Assembly: GCF_014639235.1 (NCBI RefSeq)
Contig: NZ_BMFU01000017.1
Location: 1-64,000, forward strand
DNA: 64,000 bases
Source: Paenibacillus silvae
GTDB taxonomy: Bacteria; Bacillota; Bacilli; Paenibacillales; Paenibacillaceae
Direction of reading: 5' to 3'
Shown: positions 16,922 to 26,161 of the stretch, piece after piece
How positions within the stretch are numbered: the first letter of the stretch is position 1
Layout of the letters: every line of letters begins with the position of its first letter
The notes under the pieces: model-generated
Databases searched by the model: none
What the model saw: the letters and a program-made list of their open reading frames with translations, nothing else
Told to the model about the DNA's origin: nothing
Translations under genes and position numbers: made by a program

Positions 16922-17380
16922 TCAGATGTGCTGCAGCTGCTGCGACCGCTTGCTGAAACCAGTGCTGCCCGCAGTATAACCCATCTCTTTATAAAATGCA
17001 TGCGCAGCTTCGCGTGCGGCGCTATTGCTGCTATTTAACGATATGGAATCTACCTGCTGCTCAGCTGCCCAATGTTCAGCGGCCTGGAGTAGCTGACGAC
17101 CGATGCCGCGGCTGCGATAATGCTCATGAATTACCAGAACCATAATTCGGCAGTGTCTACCGTTCTTCTCATAGAGATAAGACGTTTGCATGCCAATGAG
17201 CCCGACTACACGCCCGCGTATTTCTGCTACCAGTGTAGTATAGTTGGCATCAGCTTCAATGTGCTTATATCGCTCCTGCATCTCCGCATAGGTTGTGGGA
17301 TATCCAAGCTGATCCATCAGAATGACCATATCTTGCAAATCCTGATTCGTGCTGTGCCGAATACGTATATCCAGACTCAT
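16922..17380 (-). CDS. GNAT-family N-acetyltransferase
   Basis: A 152-aa single-domain GNAT enzyme. Visible elements are IRIRHSTNQDLQDMV at the start, the acetyl-CoA pyrophosphate loop VIHEHYRSRGIGRQLLQAA near residues 83-102, and SSNSAAREAAHAFYKEMGY at the C-terminus. The substrate is unknown. Its ATG overlaps the stop of the D-Ala-D-Ala ligase gene by 4 bp (ATGA), so the two are translationally coupled. That suggests, without proving, a link to D-amino-acid or cell-wall precursor metabolism. Confidence 0.9.
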   Translation of the reverse strand: MSLDIRIRHSTNQDLQDMVILMDQLGYPTTYAEMQERYKHIEADANYTTLVAEIRGRVVGLIGMQTSYLYEKNGRHCRIMVLVIHEHYRSRGIGRQLLQAAEHWAAEQQVDSISLNSSNSAAREAAHAFYKEMGYTAGSTGFSKRSQQLQHI

Positions 17381-18297
17381 ACCCGGGACACCTCCACAGA
17401 CCGTTCCTTCAGGGACAGATCAATAATGGTGTCTAACAATTCGGCAAAAGAAATACCTGCCGCGGCTGCACTTTTGGGCAGCAGGCTGTTCCGGGTAAGG
17501 CCCGGTAAGGTGTTCACCTCAAGCACGTAAGGGACACCATCCCGAATGAGCATATCCACTCTGGCGTAGACGCTGCATTTGAGCACCGTGTAACAGGTCA
17601 ATGCTGCGGCTTCTACACGCTGATGCAGATCGGGAGGCAGCTGAATAACCTGCTCATCCGCACCGTTATCATCGTATTTGGCGGCATAGTCGAAAAAGGC
17701 TGCATTTGCACGGATGGAGATGACAGGCAGCATTTTGCCATCAACAATAGCGCAGGTAATCTCGTCACCTTCGATGTATTGCTCGATCATCACGCTGTCA
17801 TCCCACGCCAGAGCAGCCCCTACCGCGGCGGCCAGTGCAGATGGTTCATGTACAATCTGTGTTCCGATGCTGGAGCCCCCTGAATTGGGTTTGACCACGA
17901 GAGGATACGTCAATTGCTGGACGGCGGCTGAGGACAAATCCTGCATCTGCTTGACTTGCAGCCAATCCCCTGTGAGCACTCCAGCCTGTCGCATAAGCTG
18001 CTTGGACATGTCTTTATCCATACATACGCTGCTGGCAAGCACGCCGCATCCAGTATAGGGGATACCAAGGGATTCCAGGGTGCCCTGTACCGTACCGTCT
18101 TCCCCGTATTTACCGTGCAGAGCAAGTAAAGCAACATCAATTCCTTCGGATTTGTCGATCAAATCCCGTTTGGAATTCAGCTCAATGGGTATAACCTCAT
18201 ATTTGCTTCGGTCCAGATTCGCCACCATCTCCTGTCCGGTGAGCAGGGAGATGTCCCGCTCAGAAGATGTACCGCCCATAATAACGCCGACTCTCAT
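17377..18297 (-). CDS. ddl: D-alanine--D-alanine ligase
   Basis: Joins two D-alanines using ATP to make the dipeptide end of peptidoglycan precursors, in the cytoplasm. At 306 aa it matches the short DdlB type. The N-terminal GVIMGGTSSERDISL, the ATP-grasp segment VVKPNSGGSSIGTQIV (near residues 135-150), VMIEQYIEGDEITCAIVDG and the C-terminal metal/substrate motif EVNTLPGLTRNSLLPK are all present. GGGGAGG precedes the ATG. Specificity for D-Ala rather than D-Lac or D-Ser cannot be read with confidence. The coupled GNAT gene is unusual, as ddl normally stands beside murF; this may be a second paralog. Confidence 0.93.
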   Translation of the reverse strand: MRVGVIMGGTSSERDISLLTGQEMVANLDRSKYEVIPIELNSKRDLIDKSEGIDVALLALHGKYGEDGTVQGTLESLGIPYTGCGVLASSVCMDKDMSKQLMRQAGVLTGDWLQVKQMQDLSSAAVQQLTYPLVVKPNSGGSSIGTQIVHEPSALAAAVGAALAWDDSVMIEQYIEGDEITCAIVDGKMLPVISIRANAAFFDYAAKYDDNGADEQVIQLPPDLHQRVEAAALTCYTVLKCSVYARVDMLIRDGVPYVLEVNTLPGLTRNSLLPKSAAAAGISFAELLDTIIDLSLKERSVEVSRV

Positions 18298-18309
18298 ATG
18301 AAAATCCTC

Positions 18310-18410
18310 CCCGTTTCTATATAAGTTGAACCAAAGGTTTTACACAATCCACTCCGACGACAAAATAACCTTCCAATCGCTGTTATCCCCAGTTTTTTTT
18401 GGTTTCCCTT
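18310..18410 (-). repeat. Dispersed intergenic repeat, family 2 variant (left arm)
   Basis: On the minus strand this reads GGGGATAACAGCGATTGGAA, GGTTATTTTGTCGTCGGAG, TGGATTGTGTAAAACC, TTCAACTTATATAG. The same sequence occurs on the plus strand at 45965-46045, and a degraded version at 59010-59075. It abuts the family 2 right arm in inverted orientation. Confidence 0.7.
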
Positions 18411-18555
18411 TCCAAAGGGGAAAATCTGGTGATAAGCGTATGCTTCCGATGTAGCTTTCTTGCAGAAAGCTTTCAGGCAACCGCTTCGCTTTTCAGGTTT
18501 TTCAGTCCTCTCCGTTAATGTGTAAAAGAGCAGTTCATCTTATATCGTACTTTTA
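18411..18555 (+). repeat. Dispersed intergenic repeat family 2, copy 3 (best copy)
   Basis: Contains the ordered landmarks AAAGGGGAAAATCTGGTGAT, GCTTCCGATGTAGC, TTTCTTGCAGAAAGCTTTC (hairpin), AGGCAACCGCTTCGC, TTTTCAGGTTTTT, CAGTCCTCTCCGTTAATG, TGTAAAAGAGCAGTTC and ATCTTATATCGTA. The region lies between two minus-strand genes. Confidence 0.75.
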
Positions 18556-18565
18556 TTAAATGACC

Positions 18566-20017
18566 TTACATCATGCTCGCAGCCGTCTCTCCAATCGTAC
18601 GGATGCCTTTACGTATATTTTCGTCGCTAACTCTGGAGAAGCCAAGCCGCATCGTGTGAAGTCCTTGACCAGGTTCCAGGTAGAACGTGTCTCCAGGTGT
18701 GAAGGTAACGCCCTTCGCCTTGCAGGCGACGAGAAGTTCTCTGGTTTGAATCTCTGGAGGGAACTGCACGAACAGGTGCAGGCCGCCCGCCCCGGAAATC
18801 TGGCACATGGGTAAATACCGCTTCAGGCAGTGAACCACAAGCTCATATTTCCGTTTGTATTCCATGCGAGCTCGCTTCAGGTATTTCTCGAAATTACCGT
18901 TGCTCAGGTACTGATAGAGCAGCGATTGATCCAAGGTGGACGTATGGATGCTACGAGCCCGCTTCATGCTCTCCAGATAATCGATTAACGCTGCATCGGC
19001 AATAATCCAGCCCACACGCAGTCCGGGGAACAGAACTTTGGAGAAGCTGCCCAGATACACCAGACCATTGCCGCTGCCCATGCTGGCAATCAAGGGAGAG
19101 ACATGAGAGCCGGAATATCGAAGCTCTTCATTGAATCCATCCTCGATAATCGGGACCTGATATTCATTCATTAAACGTATAATTTCAGTCCGTTTGGCAG
19201 GTGAAGTCACGATTCCGGTCGGATTGTGGTAAGAGGGCACAAGATATGCCAGATCATACGCATTGCCAGCGAGCTCTTGCTCCAGCTGCTTCAGGTCGAG
19301 GCCATCCGGCTCCATGTTGATGCCCGTTAGCTGAAACTGATGCAGCCTGAGATTTTTGATTGCCGTGTGGTGTGTCGGATTCTCACAGAGCGCTTTACCG
19401 CTTTTTTTGCGCAATGCCCCAAGCACCAGGTCGAAGCCCTCCGTGAATCCGTTCGTGATCAGGATATCCTTGCCGGTGAGGTCTACCCCTTTATTCTCCA
19501 TATAATGCAGCAGATACTTCATGAGTGGCCTGTAACCTTGCGCGTAGCCGTAATTAAGCAGGACCTCGCCTTCAAGAGACATCCGGTCCAGAAAAGCCCT
19601 TTTCACATTATGCAGATCAAACAGCTTCTCATCCGGTGCAATGCTGGTAAACGAAATGTCCCCGCGTTCGGCTCCCGATCCATGCTTCATCAGATCATAT
19701 TGCTCGGCCCGAATGGCATATTCACTCACCTCGGCGTTCCAGTCCAGCTCCCAGTGTGCTTCGGCCTTCGGTGTTTCCAAGAGTGTGCTGACGTAATTGC
19801 CTTTGCCTTTCAAAGCATAGATCAGCCCCTCATCCTCAAGCTCCGCGTAGGCGAGTAGAATCGTACTGCGGCTAACCTTCATGAGTGTACTCAGCTCACG
19901 GGTGGAAGGCAGTTTTTGATTGGGCTGCAGGCCGCCTTTTAACATCAATCGCTTCAAATAATCTTTGACTTGTATATATACAGGGCGGTCCTCCGTCAAC
20001 TGCAGATCGGAATACAT
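18566..20017 (-). CDS. MocR/PdxR-type PLP-dependent transcriptional regulator (GntR plus aminotransferase fold)
   Basis: A 483-aa fusion of an N-terminal GntR winged helix (residues about 10-78: PVYIQVKDYLKRLML, KLPSTRELSTLMKVSRSTI) with a class I aminotransferase-like domain. The PLP lysine lies in GSFSKVLFPGLRVGW, with the earlier YLVPSYHNPTG and IIEDGFNEELRY motifs intact. Such proteins use PLP or PLP-adducts as effectors to control vitamin B6, GABA or amino-acid genes; some keep aminotransferase activity. I chose ATG 20017 because GAGGGAG lies about 7 nt before it and the coding match begins there. The target is unclear, as no divergent gene is close; the upstream 1.3 kb is non-coding. 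Confidence 0.9.
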   Translation of the reverse strand: MYSDLQLTEDRPVYIQVKDYLKRLMLKGGLQPNQKLPSTRELSTLMKVSRSTILLAYAELEDEGLIYALKGKGNYVSTLLETPKAEAHWELDWNAEVSEYAIRAEQYDLMKHGSGAERGDISFTSIAPDEKLFDLHNVKRAFLDRMSLEGEVLLNYGYAQGYRPLMKYLLHYMENKGVDLTGKDILITNGFTEGFDLVLGALRKKSGKALCENPTHHTAIKNLRLHQFQLTGINMEPDGLDLKQLEQELAGNAYDLAYLVPSYHNPTGIVTSPAKRTEIIRLMNEYQVPIIEDGFNEELRYSGSHVSPLIASMGSGNGLVYLGSFSKVLFPGLRVGWIIADAALIDYLESMKRARSIHTSTLDQSLLYQYLSNGNFEKYLKRARMEYKRKYELVVHCLKRYLPMCQISGAGGLHLFVQFPPEIQTRELLVACKAKGVTFTPGDTFYLEPGQGLHTMRLGFSRVSDENIRKGIRTIGETAASMM

Positions 20018-21387
20018 CCCATCACTCCCTCTTCTGGTATCTTCCCATATTATAAACCTGGCTGAAAGAACCACGATACCTCTGTTTCACAGCTCAGGTG
20101 GCCTGAGTCACATGTGCAAACGGGAAAAAGCCCTGGCTCAAATGCCGGGCTGGAGGTAGAACTTGTTCAATTCTAAGGTTGTAATACTATGCTTGCCTAC
20201 CTGCTACAGTTTCGTGTTCTGACTAGTCTCTGAGGAAATAACTGTTTATCTATATGGTGTCTCTAATTGCTATGGTCAGGCTACAATGAAAATATTATTG
20301 CTTTGATTTCTGAATGATCAACGGATTGCGGTGGTCAAAAGAAATCTTGTTAGCGGCTGGTTATCCAGCACTACTTACTCTAATTAGGGTCGTATAGATG
20401 GTGAATCCACTTTCTATTCAAGCTACTTTTTTAAAGCTAATGTTCTTTCTTCTTTCTAACTGTCCTCTTCTCGTGTGCACATCACCGAATTCAGTAGAGA
20501 AAGACTGAAAATTATGAACATCTCAGACAAACATGGATATAAAGACATGTGTCTTAGTGCCCAAATTCTTCCTCTACCCATATAGTACCACTTTGAATCA
20601 GGGAAGTTAAGTTTTTTTTTGAAATATTTGTCGCAATAGCGAAAATTCCGTGAATTGTGCTTCAAATAGAGTGAAATGGTGTCGAATGATAATCCGAAAA
20701 AGGAGATTCTACTAACCGTATATAGAACGTGTAGAATAAGGGATTAGTTTGTTTTTTTTGCCGAAAATCTCCTGTTTCAAACTGCAGCGGGTGAGGTGTT
20801 ATTTGTCGGGAAAGCGCGAAAAAGCATGTGTCATGATTGTTACCGGGTGGAAGCAGGAAAGAAAATAAAAGTGCCATACATATATTATCAATTTAATATA
20901 AGTGAAGTATAATGGGCATAAGGTGCTTTACGAGCAAGCAAATGAATGAATAAGCCAGGCTTTATTGAGCATGGAAGGTAATGCATTGCGCAATTACGTA
21001 ATTATTTATGTGAAGATGGGCGAAAGTAAGTGAGAATTGCAGAAATAAATATGTTATTGCGTAAATACGTAATATGATGCGTAAATAAGTGCATTTGCAA
21101 GTGGAATGATAAAGCCATTATGTGAATCAGCAAGTTAGCAGGTAAGTAAGCGGATGTGTCAGTGAGTTAATAAGCAAGCTGATGAGCAAGTTAGTGAGTT
21201 GGTTAGTAAGCTAGTACGTGAGTAACGAAGTAAGCGTGTGTAAAGTGTAAATAAGTGATTAACTGGTCCTGGAGCAGGGCAGAGGCATGCAGCAGGAAGA
21301 GACATTCTGTTAACCGTCAAGCACAACGCAGCAGCACCTACATCGGGTTTTATAGATTTGCCAAATACATAGGAAGAGGTGATTGTG
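20018..21387. other. Long AT-rich intergenic region with palindromes and degenerate repeats
   Basis: I see no supported gene in these 1.37 kb. Two imperfect dyads stand out: AATTACGTAATT (20992-21003) and TATTGCGTAAATACGTAATA (21053-21072), with a further GCGTAAATAAGTGC at 21079-21092. From about 21120 to 21260 the plus strand is a degenerate repeat of AAGTTAG/GTAAGTAAG words. The last 100 bp hold the start region of the Bax-inhibitor-like gene. Confidence 0.5.
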
Positions 21388-22134
21388 TTGATCGGTCGTA
21401 GCGGTAACCCTACACTTAAAGACAGCACATTTGAGAACAGAGGGTATGGAGAGGATCGGTATCAGGAGTACATGACAATTAACGGCACGGTGAACAAAGC
21501 GTTCATTACGCTGGTCATTCTGCTTGGCAGTGCATTTGCAACGTGGATGATGTTCTTTAACGGACAAGAAGTGATGCCGCTTGCGTATGGCGGGTTAATT
21601 GTTGGCTTTATTCTCGCGCTGGTGATCTCTTTCAAACCGGTGGTTGCTCCTTATCTCGTACCCGTCTACGCTGTAGCAGAGGGAATGTTCCTTGGAGCGC
21701 TCTCGGCAACGTATGAGTCTCTGTACAATGGCATTACACTACAGGCGGCACTGTTAACTATTGCGGTTTTTATCGCACTCCTGACAGCGTACAAAACAAG
21801 AATGATCAAAGCGACAGAAAACTTCAAACTGGGTGTTGTTGCAGCAACTGGCGGTATTATGATTATGTACCTGCTCAGCTTTGTGCTCGGTTTCTTCGGT
21901 ATTACGATTCCGTATCTGCATGAGAACAGCTTGATCGGTATCGGTATTTCTGTAGTCATCGTCATTATTGCTGCCCTCAATCTGGTGCTGGATTTCGACT
22001 TCATCGAAGGTGGTGCCGAGCAAGGCGCGCCCAAGTATATGGAGTGGTACGGTGCGTTCGGGCTGATGGTAACTCTGGTATGGCTGTACATTGAGATTAT
22101 TCGTCTACTCAGCAAACTGCGGAGCAGGGACTAG
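21388..22134 (+). CDS. Bax inhibitor-1 / YccA-family membrane protein
   Basis: A 248-aa integral membrane protein with seven predicted hydrophobic segments. The BI-1/YccA family pattern is clear: a polar N-terminus (IGRSGNPTLKDSTFEN), then NGTVNKAFITLVILLGSAF, YAVAEGMFLGALSATYES, FKLGVVAATGGIMIMYLLSF, and the acidic segment LNLVLDFDFIEGGAEQGAPKY before the last helix. Family members include FtsH-associated modulators (YccA) and pH-sensitive calcium-leak channels. RBS GAAGAGGTGATT favours TTG 21388 (giving MIGRSGNP); GTG 21385 is an alternative. Monocistronic, with a very long upstream non-coding region. Confidence 0.9.
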   Translation: MIGRSGNPTLKDSTFENRGYGEDRYQEYMTINGTVNKAFITLVILLGSAFATWMMFFNGQEVMPLAYGGLIVGFILALVISFKPVVAPYLVPVYAVAEGMFLGALSATYESLYNGITLQAALLTIAVFIALLTAYKTRMIKATENFKLGVVAATGGIMIMYLLSFVLGFFGITIPYLHENSLIGIGISVVIVIIAALNLVLDFDFIEGGAEQGAPKYMEWYGAFGLMVTLVWLYIEIIRLLSKLRSRD

Positions 22135-22797
22135 AGGCACTGTGCAGTAGTGAGCCTAACGATATGGTTGTATCTTGTTTGATTGTTTGACGTAAGCAAG
22201 GCCAATGCGTATAACCAGCGTGTTGGCTTTTTGTATTATCAGGTTTTATCTAGGTTAGCCCGTAATTACTGGTTGGCCTTTCTGTGATTGGAGTGAATCG
22301 CAGCGGGAGAGGTGTGATGGAAGGAGGGGGAGACATCAAGGTTTGGAGATAGGAATAAGCAGTAGGGCAGAGTAGAGCAGAGTAGAGCAGTAGGGCAGTA
22401 CGACAATAGAAGTTAGGGGAAGGAACCATGAAGTTGCTGCAGGTTGCGGGAGAAAGGATGGACGGCAGATGGAGTGGTGATTGAACCTGTGATATAAGTG
22501 GAGGGAAGCGAGTCGAAATGAAATGGATTAGAGTGGGTCGAATTATAGGAATGAAGTGCATGGCATAGCGTAAGTGAAATGGAGCAGGCTAGTAAGTAGA
22601 TTAATCAGGTCATGGGAGAGGAAGAGGAGAAGGGGCAAGCGGGCAAGCAGGCGTTAAAATTTGGTCAGAGGGAGGCGAGTAACAGAAGAAGGTCGATAGC
22701 TATCGCAAGAGTCATTAGGGAAATTAGTGGATAGTGTTGTTGGAGTGGTAGGGGAGTGTTGGCATTCGTGTGAGAGTAATGTGGAGGAAAGATAAAA
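22135..22797. other. Purine-rich intergenic region with a 10-bp tandem repeat
   Basis: No gene is supported. The plus strand is strongly purine-rich from about 22290 to 22790. At 22361-22398 there are nearly four tandem copies of AGTAGAGCAG / AGTAGGGCAG. Open frames on the minus strand here reflect the composition (Pro/Ser/Thr-rich) and lack initiation signals. Confidence 0.5.
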
Positions 22798-22998
22798 TTC
22801 TAACGATTCCCAGGAGCCTTATATGCCTCACATCGGACCGTTTTCAAAGCTAACGATTCCTGGAGACCTTATTCTCCCAGTTTGGGGCGGTTTTGGACTA
22901 AAAACAACCGTTTATACGAAAATAGCGTTTGTACGGATCGTTAGAATTCAGAATGTACGAAAATACGCTAAATAAGGCTTCTACGAATCGTTAGAATT
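22798..22998. repeat. Four-unit dyad intergenic element, copy B
   Basis: Forward units at 22798-22822 (TTCTAACGATTCCCAGGAG...) and 22849-22873, inverted units at 22919-22948 and 22970-22998 (..ACGAATCGTTAGAAT). Total length is about 201 bp, with the same order and about 50-bp spacing as copies A, C and D. It lies between the convergent Bax-inhibitor-like and phosphopantetheinyl transferase genes. Confidence 0.85.
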
Positions 22999-23208
22999 TT
23001 ACCGATGCATATGAGCAACCTCCAGCCCCACCAGACAAGAGCTGCGGCTCCGGCTCTTTACCTTAACCTTGCACGGGTGTTCCCCAACCCAACCCAACAA
23101 CAACCGAACCACCAAACTTACATATGATCCCCCACCGAGCCTATACCCAGCCAACTTTAGTTCCACTCAATTTATCTAAAAAAACGTCATAACTCAGCAT
23201 GAGCGGCA

Positions 23209-24165
23209 TTACATTAGCTTGGTGTATATCTGATCTAGTGTCACGATCTCAGGTTTCTTTGGCAATTCACCTTTGGCCGCGCAGGCCGCCAGCATATGTT
23301 GCGCATCCAGAGGCTGGCTGTAAAAACGATGATGCATGATACGCGTGTTCTGGCTACTCGCAGTTCTCCATTGAGTCAGCTCACGCGTATCACCTGCACC
23401 AATCACATTGCCTGCATCAAGCATACCACCTGCATCACTCGCAACTTGCAAGGCATTCCTATGAGCCGCATCTATATTCCCCGCGTTCGCCCCATCATAG
23501 CGATCTGTCAGCCTGAACACATCGCTGCTATCTAGCGAAGGTTCTCCTTGCTCCAGCTGCCCTGTTAATTCTGTATGCCCAGTCTGCGTGCAACGCCACT
23601 GGAGATCATCGCCAACCTTGTTCCCTTCTGAACCTTCGCTTGGGAGAATAGCAAAAGAATCCAGCGGTAGTGACAGACCTGTGCCTATAGCTTTAATGTA
23701 ACTCTCCTTTAGCGTCCATAGGCGATAAAAGGTAGTTACCTGTTGTTCGGCAGGCTGTTCTGCCAGATACGCATTCTCCTGTGTTGAGAAGAAGCGCTCT
23801 GCAATCTGCAGGTCAATCGGGGCTATTTTTTCAACATCCACACCTAATTCAGCTGTCCCGCCAGAAATTAAAGCGATCCAATCCCCGGAATGGGAGACGT
23901 TGAATGCTATCTTGGGATTTGCAACAAGGCAGGGCTTGCCGTAGGCATTACGTGAAAAAGAAAGCTCCTTCCTTGGCAGTCCAGTTAATTCACTTAACGT
24001 CACCCGGGTCAGTACCTCACCCAGTACAGAGCGATATGCATCGGCTTGATGTATAAAGCGTGCAGCCTGTGCCCGCCGCTCTTCAGAGACGGATGACAGA
24101 AAAAGATCCCAGTATGCTTCGGGTACAACAGCGGGTACTTGCAGTACTTGTATAGTTATCATCAT
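23209..24165 (-). CDS. Sfp-type 4'-phosphopantetheinyl transferase with a C-terminal-half insertion
   Basis: Transfers the phosphopantetheine arm of CoA to serine on carrier proteins of peptide/polyketide synthases. Motifs are FNVSHSGDWIALI (near residue 88), GVDVEKI with the Mg-binding Asp-x-Glu (near 108), and FYRLWTLKESYIKAIG with the catalytic Glu/Lys (near 150). At 318 aa it is some 80-90 residues longer than Sfp: after PLDSFAIL there is a poorly conserved stretch (about residues 190-275) rich in Gly/Asp/Ala, then HHRFYSQPLDAQHMLAACA resumes the fold. No synthetase is nearby, so it probably serves clusters elsewhere. The N-acetyltransferase upstream may share its transcript. Confidence 0.9.
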   Translation of the reverse strand: MMITIQVLQVPAVVPEAYWDLFLSSVSEERRAQAARFIHQADAYRSVLGEVLTRVTLSELTGLPRKELSFSRNAYGKPCLVANPKIAFNVSHSGDWIALISGGTAELGVDVEKIAPIDLQIAERFFSTQENAYLAEQPAEQQVTTFYRLWTLKESYIKAIGTGLSLPLDSFAILPSEGSEGNKVGDDLQWRCTQTGHTELTGQLEQGEPSLDSSDVFRLTDRYDGANAGNIDAAHRNALQVASDAGGMLDAGNVIGAGDTRELTQWRTASSQNTRIMHHRFYSQPLDAQHMLAACAAKGELPKKPEIVTLDQIYTKLM

Positions 24166-24244
24166 TTATCACCTGACGTTGTATTCGGCGCGGATGACAG
24201 GCTTTCCTCTATATTTATCCTTTTTTGGTGTTTTCCCCAGTGCT

Positions 24245-25117
24245 TCAGGATAGTTGTGTTCGTTTCCATTCTTCATGCGCAACTTGTATCCGATCCCAAA
24301 TGTCTCGGCGCTCCTGTTCCGTATAATTCACCAACGGTTCATAGAAAACCTTGGCTAGTACGTTTTTCCATTCATCATAGGTTTGAATTTCCGTTTTGCT
24401 TATGCCTTCGATGCCATGCGTGCGCAGCATACATCCCCTGAGCTCATAGCTGTGGTCTGTATCTCTCTGACGGAGCAAAAATGCATTATGCCAAGGCGAA
24501 TCAACAGATTGGCTGTAGAATTCATGTTTTGGAATAAACTCTTCCAGATTGGTAAGCTCTTCGGGATCATAGTCCACTCCCTTACTTGGTCCATTAGGCT
24601 CGTATTCAAGTCTCCACCCACCGGAAGCAACGGAAGAAGACATTAATGTATAAGTAAACGGCTCGGGGCCATAGTTTCCGTAACGAAGAGGAAGCGGTTC
24701 AAAAGGCATGCCCCCCAGGCCGACATCCACAATCCAACGTTCCACATTCGGGTCCGCATCCGGCATAGAGACAGACAAACCGAGATGGAACGAGTTCACA
24801 CGTGGTTGTTCTCCATGCGGCTGAACGCCGGCCCGGTGCCAATGCACTGTATATCCCAGAGACTGAAGCAGCACACTGAATGCACCATTTAAATGGAAAC
24901 AGTACCCGCTGCGTCCTTGCAGGATAAGCTGCACGGATTCTTGCAGATCAATGCCTGCGGGCCTGCCTGCGAAAATATCGACCGTTTGCCAGGATAGATG
25001 GTGGACATGTGCCTGCTGCAATTCGGCAAGGAATTCCAGAGTGGGTTTCTTGATTGTATTAATGCCTATCCGTTTCAGATAAGCGTGTATTTCAGATGGA
25101 GTCAATGTAACATTCAT
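24245..25117 (-). CDS. nat: Arylamine N-acetyltransferase
   Basis: Acetyl-CoA-dependent N-acetyltransferase acting on arylamines and hydrazines by a cysteine-protease-like triad. At 290 aa it has family length. The catalytic Cys is in QGRSGYCFHLNGAF (near residue 70), His in SFHLGLSV (near 110) and Asp in IVDVGLGG (near 128). I chose ATG 25117, with GAGAGGTGA about 6 nt upstream, rather than GTG 25126, which overlaps that site. It lies 79 bp upstream of the phosphopantetheinyl transferase on the same strand. Some NAT homologs in antibiotic clusters perform amide synthesis (RifF); nothing here shows that. Confidence 0.93.
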   Translation of the reverse strand: MNVTLTPSEIHAYLKRIGINTIKKPTLEFLAELQQAHVHHLSWQTVDIFAGRPAGIDLQESVQLILQGRSGYCFHLNGAFSVLLQSLGYTVHWHRAGVQPHGEQPRVNSFHLGLSVSMPDADPNVERWIVDVGLGGMPFEPLPLRYGNYGPEPFTYTLMSSSVASGGWRLEYEPNGPSKGVDYDPEELTNLEEFIPKHEFYSQSVDSPWHNAFLLRQRDTDHSYELRGCMLRTHGIEGISKTEIQTYDEWKNVLAKVFYEPLVNYTEQERRDIWDRIQVAHEEWKRTQLS

Positions 25118-25409
25118 CTCGATCACCTCTCAGTCATATCGTGAGCCACAAGTGAAATACCGTGAAAGCTGCGGCCCTGAATTTATTGTATAAGTGAACG
25201 TCTGAAGTGCACACACGTGTTTACTCTAATTGTACCGGTACAGTTTAGGCGATAGTAAATATAGTGGTTATGGTGCACGCATATCATATTTCGGGTGTGG
25301 ACTCATTTCGATCAACAGGAGTTTAATTTCTTTTTCCGGGGTATGTTAACCGTTTGGAGTGGATATAGGTTAGAATAGAGATAGATAGCAGGATTAGGAG
25401 ATGGAAAAC

Positions 25410-25886
25410 ATGGCTAATGATGAAGTAATTTTGACACAGGAAGGCTTGGAAAAGCTGGAGGAAGAACTGAAGGAACTGAAAACGGTGAAGCGCAAGGAGC
25501 TTGCAGAACGTCTGAAGCTTGCGATCAGTTACGGGGACCTGAAGGAGAACAGTGAGTATCATTCAGCCAAAGATGATCAGGCATTTATGGAGACCCGCAT
25601 CCTGATTCTGGAGAAAATGTTGACCAAGGCAAGAGTGATCAGCTCGGACAATATGGACTCCACCAAAGTTGGCATCGGTTCAACCGTGCTGCTGAACGAT
25701 CTGGAGTTTGCCGAGAAAATTGAATATCAACTGGTCGGACCTGCGGAAGCGGATGTATCCAACAATAAAATTTCGTATGAGAGTCCACTAGGTAAAGAAT
25801 TAATGGGCAAAGAGGTCGGCAGTGTGATCCATGTCAATGCACCGATGGGTGTAATCAAATACGAACTGCTGGAGATCAAGATATAA
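25410..25886 (+). CDS. greA: Transcription elongation factor GreA
   Basis: Binds RNA polymerase through the secondary channel and stimulates cleavage of backtracked transcripts. The 158-aa protein has the N-terminal coiled coil (TQEGLEKLEEELKELKTVKR through about residue 75, with the conserved acidic tip GDLKENSEYHSAKDDQ) and the C-terminal FKBP-like domain (IGSTVLLNDLEF, ESPLGKELMGKEVG). AGGAG stands 9 nt before ATG 25410, so I prefer it to the ATG at 25401 that abuts the ribosome binding site. Monocistronic. Given its position away from lysS, it may be one of several Gre paralogs. Confidence 0.95.
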   Translation: MANDEVILTQEGLEKLEEELKELKTVKRKELAERLKLAISYGDLKENSEYHSAKDDQAFMETRILILEKMLTKARVISSDNMDSTKVGIGSTVLLNDLEFAEKIEYQLVGPAEADVSNNKISYESPLGKELMGKEVGSVIHVNAPMGVIKYELLEIKI

Positions 25887-25932
25887 ACTGCGCAGCACAG
25901 CTGTATTTTGAATACAATGTACTTTATAAAAA

Positions 25933-25992
25933 TTGGAGATGTTTCAGCGCCTTTCCTTATAGACGGCGGTCTGGAGCATCTCTTTTTTGTAT
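25933..25992 (+). terminator. Intrinsic terminator of greA
   Basis: A GGAGATG-containing left arm pairs with GAGCATCTC through an interrupted stem with an inner CGCC/GGCG, followed by TTTTTT. Confidence 0.65.
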
Positions 25993-26161
25993 TCGTCCGT
26001 TGTGTTTCCTCTGAGAGGTTCATGGTTAAGCTATAACTAATTGTTGCATACTGGAATGAAGCCCATATGGTAAATTTTCGACAAATTGTGATTTATGCAT
26101 GACCTGACACACGGAGTAGTATATAATTACGGGAAAACTTTAAAGTGATGGAGTAGATACA

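Noticed and set aside
20456..20877. Two minus-strand frames of about 70 codons
   Set aside because: No ribosome binding sites, AT-rich non-coding composition and no recognisable domain.
22250..22561. 103-codon minus-strand frame rich in Pro/Ser/Thr
   Set aside because: Arises from the purine-rich low-complexity DNA and lacks a start signal.
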